From: Actinomycetota bacterium
GTDB lineage: Bacteria; Actinomycetota; Actinomycetes; Mycobacteriales; Jatrophihabitantaceae
DNA: 10,963 bases
Direction: 5' to 3'
Assembly: GCA_019241805.1 (NCBI GenBank)
Contig: JAFAWL010000187.1
Coordinates: 1 to 10,963 of the forward strand
Program-made: the position numbers and the translations under genes
The notes under the pieces: generated by a model
The model's database searches: none
Seen by the model: only the letters and a program-made list of their open reading frames with translations
Told to the model about the DNA's origin: nothing
Part shown: one piece after another, positions 5,589-10,963 of the stretch
Numbering within the stretch: position 1 is the first letter of the stretch
Layout of the letters: every line of letters starts with the position of its first letter

Positions 5589-6455
5589 TCAGGCGAGACC
5601 GCGGATGGCCCGTCCGGGCGGACGGTCGCCCTTGATGCTCGCCACCATGTCGAGCACCTGACGGGTCAACAGCACGTCGTGGGCACGAAAGACCCGGGCG
5701 CCGTGCCACGCGCAGATCGCCGTCGCGGCGAGTGTCCCGGTGAGCCGCTCCCCGACGGGCAGCCCGCCGAGCGTCTCGCCGACGAAGTCCTTGTTGGACA
5801 GCGAAACCAGCACCGGCCAGCCCGTCGCCACCATCTGATCGAGCTCACGCGTGAGCTGCAGCGAGTGGTAGGTGTTCTTGCCGAAATCATGGGTGGGATC
5901 GATCAGCACGGCCGACCTTGCCACGCCCAGCGCAGCAGCCCGTTCGGCCAAGTCGGTGGTCCGGGCGATCGCGTCCGCGGTCACGTTCTCGTACGCGACG
6001 CGCAGCGGGCGGGTGCGCGGCCGGGCCCGGCCGACGTGCGAGCACACCAATCCGACGCCGCGGCGCGCGGCTACCTCGGCCACCAGCGGGTCGGCCCCGC
6101 TCCAAGTGTCGTTGAGCAGGTCGGCACCGGCACGGCAGGCCGCTTGTGCGACCTCGTGGCGCCAGGTGTCGACACTGATGATCAGTTTGGGATACCGGGC
6201 GCGCACGGCCTCGATCAGCGGGATCGTGCGATCGATCTCCTCCGCGACGGTCACCTCGTCGCCGGGTGCCGCTTTCACTCCGCCGATGTCGACCAGATCG
6301 GCGCCCTGGGCAGCCACCAGGTCGACCCGCTCGAGAGCGGCGTCGAAGGCGAACGTACTGCCCTTGTCGAAGAAGGAGTCGGGCGTGCGGTTGACGATGG
6401 CCATGATGGCGAACTGGCCGGCCGTGAACGTGCGGCCCCGCAACGTCAGGGTCAC
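5589..6455 (-). CDS. folP2: FolP2-type dihydropteroate synthase homologue, probably without DHPS activity
   Basis: A 288-residue TIM-barrel of the pterin-binding family. Family marks kept are TPDSF (24-28) with Asn22, SVDT (94-97), a DP..DFGK segment (186-193), Lys222 and RAHDV (257-261). Several substrate residues differ from true DHPS: NVTPDS is NRTPDS, the DIGGESTRPG loop is DIGGVKAAPG (56-65), the NDVSGG segment is NDTWSG, and SRK is SNK (220-222). This pattern and the position directly after gpgS match mycobacterial FolP2 (Rv1207 beside Rv1208), reported to lack DHPS activity. The GTG start (6453-6455) overlaps the gpgS stop as GTGA, so translation is probably coupled. The homology is firm; the function is unknown and may relate to GpgS. 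Confidence 0.88.
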   Translation of the reverse strand: MTLTLRGRTFTAGQFAIMAIVNRTPDSFFDKGSTFAFDAALERVDLVAAQGADLVDIGGVKAAPGDEVTVAEEIDRTIPLIEAVRARYPKLIISVDTWRHEVAQAACRAGADLLNDTWSGADPLVAEVAARRGVGLVCSHVGRARPRTRPLRVAYENVTADAIARTTDLAERAAALGVARSAVLIDPTHDFGKNTYHSLQLTRELDQMVATGWPVLVSLSNKDFVGETLGGLPVGERLTGTLAATAICAWHGARVFRAHDVLLTRQVLDMVASIKGDRPPGRAIRGLA

Positions 6456-7429
6456 GCCGGACGCTCACGCGCGGCGTCGCGGATCGGCGGCCGCTCGCGC
6501 ACGGGCACGGGCCGGGTACGCCACCCGTCGTCCTCCCGGGAGTACTGCGCCAGCTCGACGGGTTCCGGCACCGTCGTCTCGCGCCGGCGGGCCGCTACGG
6601 CCAGAATCTCGGTCGCCATCACCCCGAGATCGTGCACGCTCTGGTGTCGATGCGCTCGGCGGCCCAGATCGACCTGGGCCAATGCTTCCAATCCGTGCTG
6701 GCTCACGGTGTCCAGGAGCGTGGCGAACTCGACGCCGTAGCCGATGGGGACCGAGAGCGACTCGAACAGCTCGCGGCGGATGGCCCACTCACCGGCCAGG
6801 GGCTGGACGACCGCGGCCAGCTGGGGCCAATGCAGAGCCAGCAACGGTCGCGCGACCAGTTCGGTGACCCGGCCTCCCTGTGGTTCGAGTGGCGGCGCCG
6901 GTGCGGTCGCCCCCGCGGCGACGGTCGAGCCCGGCAGATCGTCGGTTAGCCGGTCGTAGTAGCCCTTGACCAGCCGGACGTGATCGTCGGCGAGCAACGG
7001 GCCGACGAGTCCGGTGACGAAATGCGTGCCCCATTCGGTCAGGTCGGCGTCGATGAAGACGACGACATCGCCCGTGGTGACGAACATGGACTTCCACAAC
7101 GCCTCACCCTTGCCCGCCTGCACGCCGAACTCCGGCGCGACCTCAGCCACGCTGTAGACGCGGGCACCCGCCGCTCGCGCTCGTCTGGCGGTGTCGTCGA
7201 CGGACAGCGAATCCATCACGACGAGCTCGTCGACCAGCGGCACCGCCTCCACCACGTCGTGACGGATCCGGCTGACCACCTCGCCGATCGTCGCCTGCTC
7301 GTTCCGTGCAGGAATGACCACGCTGATGCGTCGCCGGCTGCGTCGCTTGTCGGTGAGCACGCGCGCCAACGGCCAGTCGCCGGCGAGGGTGGTGGCGGCA
7401 GCGAACCACCGCTTCGCGCGCGGATCCAC
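6452..7429 (-). CDS. gpgS: Glucosyl-3-phosphoglycerate synthase (GT81 family)
   Basis: This 325-residue GT-A retaining glycosyltransferase transfers glucose from an NDP-glucose to 3-phosphoglycerate. That is the first step to glucosylglycerate, a solute and, in mycobacteria, the start of methylglucose lipopolysaccharides. It shows SVVIPARNEQATIGEVV (36-52), MDSLSVDDT, GKGEALWK (106-113), the metal/nucleotide-binding DAD (127-129) after VVFI, GGRVTELVARPLLAL (185-199), LAGEWAIRRELF, YGVEFATLLDT (231-241) and RAHRHQSVHDL with His260 as the likely metal ligand. A Pro/Ala-rich stretch at 170-184 is a flexible linker. The GTG start at 7427-7429 has an in-frame stop just upstream and no strong ribosome site. 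It heads gpgS-folP2-ubiX, divergent from purU. No glucosylglycerate phosphatase gene is present here. Confidence 0.92.
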   Translation of the reverse strand: MDPRAKRWFAAATTLAGDWPLARVLTDKRRSRRRISVVIPARNEQATIGEVVSRIRHDVVEAVPLVDELVVMDSLSVDDTARRARAAGARVYSVAEVAPEFGVQAGKGEALWKSMFVTTGDVVVFIDADLTEWGTHFVTGLVGPLLADDHVRLVKGYYDRLTDDLPGSTVAAGATAPAPPLEPQGGRVTELVARPLLALHWPQLAAVVQPLAGEWAIRRELFESLSVPIGYGVEFATLLDTVSQHGLEALAQVDLGRRAHRHQSVHDLGVMATEILAVAARRRETTVPEPVELAQYSREDDGWRTRPVPVRERPPIRDAARERPA

Positions 7430-7553
7430 GCCGCCATCATGTCAAACGCTTCGGCTGGTCGTCGCTCGTCGAAGCGCCACCGGGCTCGAGGTCGGCCGGT
7501 CGGCCCCGATACGTTCATGGGGCCAAGCTCACGCCGCGCAGGGAGATCGGTTG
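7430..7553. promoter_or_regulatory. Divergent gpgS/purU promoter region
   Basis: The 124-base space drives two operons in opposite directions. An inverted repeat CGCTTCG (7447-7453) / CGAAGCG (7470-7476) with a 16-base gap lies in the middle. On the plus strand TACGTT (7510-7515) fits a -10 box for purU, with TCGAGG (7486-7491) as a weak -35 at 18 bases. On the minus strand TTGACA (7440-7445) is a perfect -35 sequence, but the -10 position falls inside gpgS and reads CGCGCG, so it is probably not used. Confidence 0.35.
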
Positions 7554-8438
7554 ATGTCCGTCGAAGCTCCGTATCCGATCTCGGACAACGACGTCGGCCG
7601 ACTGCTCGTCTCTTGTCCTGATGGGCCGGGCATTTCGGCAGCCGTGACCGGCTATCTGTTCGGGCACGGCGCCAACATCACCGACTTCCAGCAATTCACC
7701 ACCGATCCGGTCGGCGGCCGATTCCTCTTGCGCGTGGAGTTCGTCGTCAGCGATTTCGAGCGCCGCCGACGCGAGATAGAGAGTGGCTTTTCCGAGTTGG
7801 CTCCGCGATTCCGGATGACCTGGCGGCTCACACCGGCCGCAAGGCGAAAGCGACTGGCGATCATGGTGTCCAAGGCCGATCACGCCCTGCAGGAACTGCT
7901 CTGGCAGCAGCGCTCCGGTGACCTGCGGGCCGACATCCGGATGGTGATCTCCAACCACCGCGACCTCGAGCCGGTCGCGCGGGTCTGGGGCATCCCGTTC
8001 CATCACATTCCGGTGACGCCGGCCACTAAAGCCGACGCGGAGGCCCGGGCGTTGGACCTTATGATCGGGGAGGTCGACACGGTGGTCCTGGCTCGCTACA
8101 TGCAGATCGTCAGCCGGCGCCTGCTCGCCGCGTTCCCGAATCAGGCCATCAACATCCATCACAGCTTCCTGCCGGCGTTCGTGGGCGCCGATCCCTACGG
8201 CAAGGCCGCCGAGCGCGGGGTCAAGCTGATCGGCGCGACCGCCCACTACGTAACCGAGGATCTCGACGCGGGGCCGATCATCGAACAGGATGTCGCCCGC
8301 GTGGATCACCGGCAGTCTGTGGCCGATCTGCGACGGGCCGGCCGCTTCGTCGAACGAGCAGTCCTGGCGCGAGCGGTGGCGTGGCACGTGGAGGACCGCG
8401 TCATCGTGCACGAGAACAAGACGGTCGTCTTCAACTAG
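7554..8438 (+). CDS. purU: Formyltetrahydrofolate deformylase
   Basis: The 294-residue enzyme hydrolyses 10-formyltetrahydrofolate to formate and tetrahydrofolate, balancing one-carbon pools and feeding formate to PurT-type purine synthesis where that exists. An N-terminal ACT domain (about 14-95; LLVSCPDGPGISAAV and NITDFQQF) is followed by the formyltransferase domain (about 100-294). The catalytic triad of the family is visible: Asn200 and His202 in INIHHSFLPAF, and Asp238 in TEDLDAGPII. ARYMQI and GATAHYV are typical. The ATG at 7554 has GGGAG (7541-7545) eight bases upstream and gives the usual length. It stands alone and ends one base before the 3' end of the convergent tRNA-Tyr gene. 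An ACT domain suggests amino-acid control, as glycine and methionine act on the E. coli enzyme. Confidence 0.96.
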   Translation: MSVEAPYPISDNDVGRLLVSCPDGPGISAAVTGYLFGHGANITDFQQFTTDPVGGRFLLRVEFVVSDFERRRREIESGFSELAPRFRMTWRLTPAARRKRLAIMVSKADHALQELLWQQRSGDLRADIRMVISNHRDLEPVARVWGIPFHHIPVTPATKADAEARALDLMIGEVDTVVLARYMQIVSRRLLAAFPNQAINIHHSFLPAFVGADPYGKAAERGVKLIGATAHYVTEDLDAGPIIEQDVARVDHRQSVADLRRAGRFVERAVLARAVAWHVEDRVIVHENKTVVFN

Positions 8439-8439
8439 G

Positions 8440-8524
8440 TGGTGGCGGGTGTTGGGTTCGAACCAACGTAGGCTGAGCCGACGGTTTTACAGACCGCTCC
8501 CTTTGACCACTCGGGCAACCCGCC
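8440..8524 (-). tRNA. tRNA-Tyr (anticodon GTA), CCA encoded
   Basis: A class II tRNA of 85 bases on the minus strand, with acceptor GGCGGGT/ACCCGCC, D arm beginning CCCGAGTGG, anticodon stem GCGGT/ACCGT around loop CTGTAAA (GTA), a long variable arm (CGGCTCAGCCTACG region) and T stem GTTGG/CCAAC around TTCGAAC. The discriminator is A and CCA follows in the DNA (8440-8442), unlike the other two tRNAs here. It converges on purU with a single base between them and is divergent from yajQ. Confidence 0.96.
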
Positions 8525-8571
8525 GTGCACCAACTCGGTCTCCGGCGCCCGCAGGCGACGGTGCGTAGGAG

Positions 8572-8602
8572 AGACTACACGCAGGTCTCGCCGCTGACCC
8601 AA
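8572..8602 (-). promoter_or_regulatory. Possible tRNA-Tyr promoter
   Basis: On the minus strand TAGTCT (8572-8577) is a fair -10 box about 50 bases ahead of tRNA-Tyr. TTGGGT (8597-8602) could be a -35, but the 19-base spacer is long. On the other strand TACCGT (8612-8617) is a weak -10 for yajQ with no -35. Both calls are tentative. Confidence 0.3.
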
Positions 8603-8726
8603 CGGCTTCGATACCGTCGAGGCGGGCTGCCGGGGTCGGCGGTCCGAACATTGCCCGCGCGGCGCCCGGCCGTCCCGCCTCCGCGGGGCCGACCGGAGAA
8701 GCGGGCGCGAACGAAAGGTGATCCTG

Positions 8727-9218
8727 GTGGCCGATCCGTCCTTCGACGTCGTTAGCAAGATCGACAGGCAGGAGGTCGACAACGCCCTTAACCAGGCGGC
8801 GAAAGAGGTCGCGCAGCGCTTCGACTTCCGCGGCACGAACGCCTCTATCAGCTGGTCCGGCGAACTTGGGGTGACCATCAGGGCGGACACCGAGGAACGC
8901 GCCGGCGCCGCCCTCGAGGTCTTCAAGGAGAAGCTCGTCAAGCGCTCGATCTCCCTCAAGGCGCTCGTCGCCGGCGAGCCGAAACAGTCGGGCAAGCAAT
9001 ACACGATCACGGGAACCCTCAAGCAGGGAATCGACCAGGACGAGGCGCGAAAGATCAGCAAGCTGATCCGCGACGAGGGTCCCAAAGGCGTACAGGCGCA
9101 GATTCAGGGTGATCAACTGCGGGTCTCGGGCAAGAAGAGGGACGACCTGCAATCGGTCATCTCACTGCTGAAGAACGCCGATCTCGGGGTAGCGCTCCAG
9201 TTCACCAATTATCGATGA
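8727..9218 (+). CDS. yajQ: YajQ family cyclic di-GMP/nucleotide-binding protein (UPF0234)
   Basis: A 163-residue cytoplasmic protein, exactly the family length from the chosen start. It begins MADPSFDVVSKIDRQEVDNA and contains QRFDFRGT (30-37), the second-domain segment KQYTITGTLKQGI, and LQFTNYR as C-terminus. The family has two RRM-like folds that bind nucleotides; a Xanthomonas member is a cyclic di-GMP effector, while the actinobacterial role is poorly known. The GTG at 8727 is preferred over the GTG at 8718 because AAAGGTG (8714-8720) then sits six bases upstream and the family N-terminus is restored. Its TGA overlaps the rmlA ATG as ATGA. In M. tuberculosis yajQ also lies near htpX, as it does here. 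Confidence 0.95.
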   Translation: MADPSFDVVSKIDRQEVDNALNQAAKEVAQRFDFRGTNASISWSGELGVTIRADTEERAGAALEVFKEKLVKRSISLKALVAGEPKQSGKQYTITGTLKQGIDQDEARKISKLIRDEGPKGVQAQIQGDQLRVSGKKRDDLQSVISLLKNADLGVALQFTNYR

Positions 9219-10105
9219 AAGGCATCATCCTGGCGGGGGGTGCGGGAACTCGGCTGCATCCGATCACTCGGGCCGTGAGCAAACAACTGCTTCCGGTCTA
9301 CGACAAGCCGATGATCTATTACCCGCTCTCGACGCTCATGTTGGCCGGCATCCGCGAGATCCTCGTCATCACGACGCCGCACGACCAGGAGCAGTTCGCC
9401 CGCCTGCTCGGCGACGGTTCCGAGCTTGGCATCTCACTGCGTTACGCCACGCAACCCGAACCCAACGGGTTGGCCGAGGCGTTCATCATCGGGCGTGACC
9501 ACGTCGGCACCGACACGGCCGCTTTGGTCCTCGGCGACAACATCTTCTACGGCCAGGGCCTCGGCACCCAGCTGGCCGACGCGGCCTTGCTCGACTCCGG
9601 CTGCCTGTTGTTCGGCTATCACGTGGCCGACCCGGAACGTTACGGTGTGGCCGAGGCCGACGAGCACGGCCAGCTGATCTCGATCGAGGAGAAGCCGACC
9701 GCGCCGAAGTCGAATATCGCAGTCACCGGCTTGTACTTCTATGACAACGACGTGGTCGACATCGCCGCCGGGCTGGCCCCGTCGCCTCGCGGTGAACTCG
9801 AGATCACGGACGTCAACAACGCCTACATCGCGCGCGGGGATGCGCGCCTGGTCGACCTCGGTCGGGGTACCGCCTGGCTCGACACGGGCACCCACGACTC
9901 GCTGCTCGACGCCGGGGAGTTCGTCCAGGTGCTGGAGCGCCGGCAGGGAGTTCGCATCGCCTGCCTCGAAGAGATCGCCTTGGTCCAGGGCTACATCTCG
10001 GCCGACCAGGCGCACCGTTTGGGCGCGGCGCTGGCCAAGTCCAGCTACGGGCAATACGTGATGGCGGTGGCCGAGGCCCACGCCGCCGGCCGCGCCGCCT
10101 GGTGA
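9215..10105 (+). CDS. rmlA: Glucose-1-phosphate thymidylyltransferase
   Basis: The 296-residue enzyme makes dTDP-glucose from dTTP and glucose 1-phosphate, the first step to dTDP-L-rhamnose and other deoxysugars. It shows the nucleotidyltransferase signature LAGGAGTRLHP (6-16), SKQLLPVYDKPMIYYPLS (22-39), LGDNIFYG (106-113), EEKP (158-161), VTGLYFYD (170-177) and AWLDTGTHDSLL (220-231). Expected catalytic residues Arg13, Lys23, Asp108, Lys160 and Asp223 are all present, at a constant offset of two from the E. coli/Pseudomonas numbering I recall. The ATG overlaps the yajQ stop by four bases and has no good ribosome site, so it is probably translated by coupling. No rmlB, rmlC or rmlD is adjacent. 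Its stop lies 19 bases from that of the convergent htpX. Confidence 0.96.
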   Translation: MKGIILAGGAGTRLHPITRAVSKQLLPVYDKPMIYYPLSTLMLAGIREILVITTPHDQEQFARLLGDGSELGISLRYATQPEPNGLAEAFIIGRDHVGTDTAALVLGDNIFYGQGLGTQLADAALLDSGCLLFGYHVADPERYGVAEADEHGQLISIEEKPTAPKSNIAVTGLYFYDNDVVDIAAGLAPSPRGELEITDVNNAYIARGDARLVDLGRGTAWLDTGTHDSLLDAGEFVQVLERRQGVRIACLEEIALVQGYISADQAHRLGAALAKSSYGQYVMAVAEAHAAGRAAW

Positions 10106-10128
10106 TCGCGACCGGCCGCGACGATCAC
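10102..10128. terminator. Inverted repeat spanning the rmlA and htpX stop codons
   Basis: GTGATCG (10102-10108) and CGATCAC (10122-10128) are exact complements, with a partly self-complementary 13-base centre (CGCG near each side). Each arm contains the stop codon of one of the two converging genes. A GC-rich hairpin here could terminate both transcripts, but the stem is short and no T run follows. Confidence 0.4.
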
Positions 10129-10963
10129 TGCCAGAACCGCGGGTCCTGCTTCGCCATCGCCTCGAGCCGGGCGATCCGCTGCGGCATCGGCGGGTGCGTC
10201 GAGAACAGATTTCCGACGCCCTGGCCCCGGAACGGATTGGCGATCATCATGTGGCTGGCGTTCATCAGCCCGGGCGCCTGCGGCAACGGGAGCGCGGCCG
10301 TGCCGGCCTGCAGCTTTCGTAGCGCACTGGCCAGCGCCAACGGATCATTGGACAGCTCGGCGCCGGACTGGTCGGCCTGGTACTCACGCGAGCGACTGAT
10401 CGCCATCTGAATGAGCCCGGCGGCCAGCGGACCGAGGAAGATCATGAGCAATTCCGCGCCGATGTTGCGGTCGCGGTCGTTGCCGCCGCCGAAGAACATC
10501 GCGAAGTTGGCGATGAACGTGATCACGGAGGCGACGGCGCCGGCCACCGAAGCGATCAGGATGTCACGGTTGTAGACGTGGGACAGCTCGTGCCCGAGCA
10601 CCGCGCGCAGCTCGCGGCGGTCCAAGATCTGCAGGATGCCCTCGGTGCAACACACCGCGGCGTGACGCGGATTGCGACCGGTGGCGAACGCGTTGGGCTG
10701 GTTGGTCGGCGCCACGTAAAGCCGCGGCATCGGCTGCCGGGCCTGGGTCGCAAGCTCGCGCACGATCGCGTACATGACTGGTTGTTCGGCCTCGCTGACC
10801 GGCCGGGCGCGCATGGAACTCAGCGCCAATCGGTCGGAGGCGAAGTAGCTGAAGCCGTTCACGCCCAGGGCAATGACCAGCCCGATGATCAGCCCGCTGC
10901 GCCCGCCCAAGGCGCCCCCGATGACGATGGCGAGCGCGCTCAGCGCGCCGAGCAGCAGAACGG
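10125..10963 (-). CDS. htpX: HtpX-like M48 membrane zinc metalloprotease (5' truncated by window edge)
   Basis: HtpX degrades damaged membrane proteins under envelope stress. The visible 278 residues run from inside the first membrane segment to the C-terminus. The in-frame TTG at 10908-10910 is not the start: coding continues to the edge as VLLLGALSALAIVIGG, the expected first helix, so only some 10 residues are missing. Counting from the first full codon, the zinc site is HELSH (124-128) with Glu194 in SREYQAD as third ligand. RARPVSEAEQP, NAFATGR and STHPPMPQRIARLE are typical. Hydrophobic segments lie at about 1-17, 24-41, 134-157 and 166-188. It converges on rmlA with 19 bases between stops. 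Family and integrity are clear; substrates are unknown. Confidence 0.95.
   Translation of the reverse strand, partial: VLLLGALSALAIVIGGALGGRSGLIIGLVIALGVNGFSYFASDRLALSSMRARPVSEAEQPVMYAIVRELATQARQPMPRLYVAPTNQPNAFATGRNPRHAAVCCTEGILQILDRRELRAVLGHELSHVYNRDILIASVAGAVASVITFIANFAMFFGGGNDRDRNIGAELLMIFLGPLAAGLIQMAISRSREYQADQSGAELSNDPLALASALRKLQAGTAALPLPQAPGLMNASHMMIANPFRGQGVGNLFSTHPPMPQRIARLEAMAKQDPRFWQ

Noticed and set aside
5563..5709. Longer N-terminus for UbiX
   Set aside because: It would overlap the end of folP2 and lacks any UbiX-like sequence; the fold begins at RLVVGMTG.
5679..6867. Plus-strand ORFs of 331-353 residues opposite folP2/gpgS
   Set aside because: Both genes on the minus strand carry complete family motifs and a four-base overlap; these frames have none.
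7314..7553. N-terminal extension of purU
   Set aside because: It runs antisense into gpgS, and the ATG at 7554 has a good ribosome site and begins just ahead of the ACT domain.
8435..9152. Minus-strand ORFs of 216-221 residues over tRNA-Tyr and yajQ
   Set aside because: They read through the tRNA or antisense to YajQ, a recognised protein of exact family length.
10102..10410. 102-residue plus-strand ORF at the end of rmlA
   Set aside because: It is antisense to the HtpX C-terminal domain and has no ribosome site.
10125..10910. htpX as a complete gene starting at the TTG at 10908-10910
   Set aside because: The frame stays open to the window edge and the upstream codons give the expected first transmembrane helix, so the gene is truncated here rather than starting at TTG.
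1..10963. CRISPR array, prophage, transposon, integron or toxin-antitoxin system
   Set aside because: No regularly spaced repeat-spacer units, no transposase or integrase motifs, no terminal inverted repeats and no small toxin-like gene pair were seen; the three 18-bp repeats are contiguous and too short for CRISPR.

Overview
The window is chromosomal core DNA from a high-GC Gram-positive bacterium of the Actinomycetota. The evidence is the strongly GC-biased third codon positions, frequent GTG starts, an Sdh1-type sdhCAB operon, a GpgS/FolP2 pair like that of mycobacteria, and the block tRNA-Thr, tRNA-Met, rpmG, hadA, which is also found in mycobacteria. The order cannot be fixed from this sequence. 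There is no phage, transposon, CRISPR array or biosynthetic gene cluster.

Layout. Positions 1-984 are read leftward: tRNA-Thr(GGT), tRNA-Met(CAT), rpmG for ribosomal protein L33, a strong hairpin, a 300-base leader with three 18-bp repeats, and the 5' part of a hadA-like dehydratase gene cut by the left edge. Positions 1122-4782 are read rightward: a regulatory region, a possible 20-residue leader peptide and sdhC-sdhA-sdhB (succinate:menaquinone oxidoreductase). A 14-bp hairpin at 4819-4856 separates sdhB from the leftward operon gpgS-folP2-ubiX (7429 down to 4945). From 7554 rightward lies purU, which ends one base from the 3' end of the leftward gene for tRNA-Tyr(GTA). Then come the rightward overlapping pair yajQ-rmlA (8727-10105) and a leftward htpX that runs off the right edge.

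How the genes fit together. Most are housekeeping: translation (three tRNAs, L33), respiration (Sdh), one-carbon metabolism (PurU), flavin cofactor supply (UbiX), sugar-nucleotide and glucosylglycerate metabolism (RmlA, GpgS), acyl-chain dehydration (HadA-like) and membrane protein quality control (HtpX). FolP2 looks like dihydropteroate synthase but has lost key substrate-loop residues, so its role is open.

I did not find a clear new multi-gene system. The items most worth a second look are the translationally coupled leader ORF and palindrome in front of sdhC, the three 18-bp repeats in front of hadA, the divergent FolP2 active site inside the gpgS operon, and the extremely tight gene ends at purU/tRNA-Tyr, yajQ/rmlA and rmlA/htpX. 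All product calls come from reading motifs; no database search was run.
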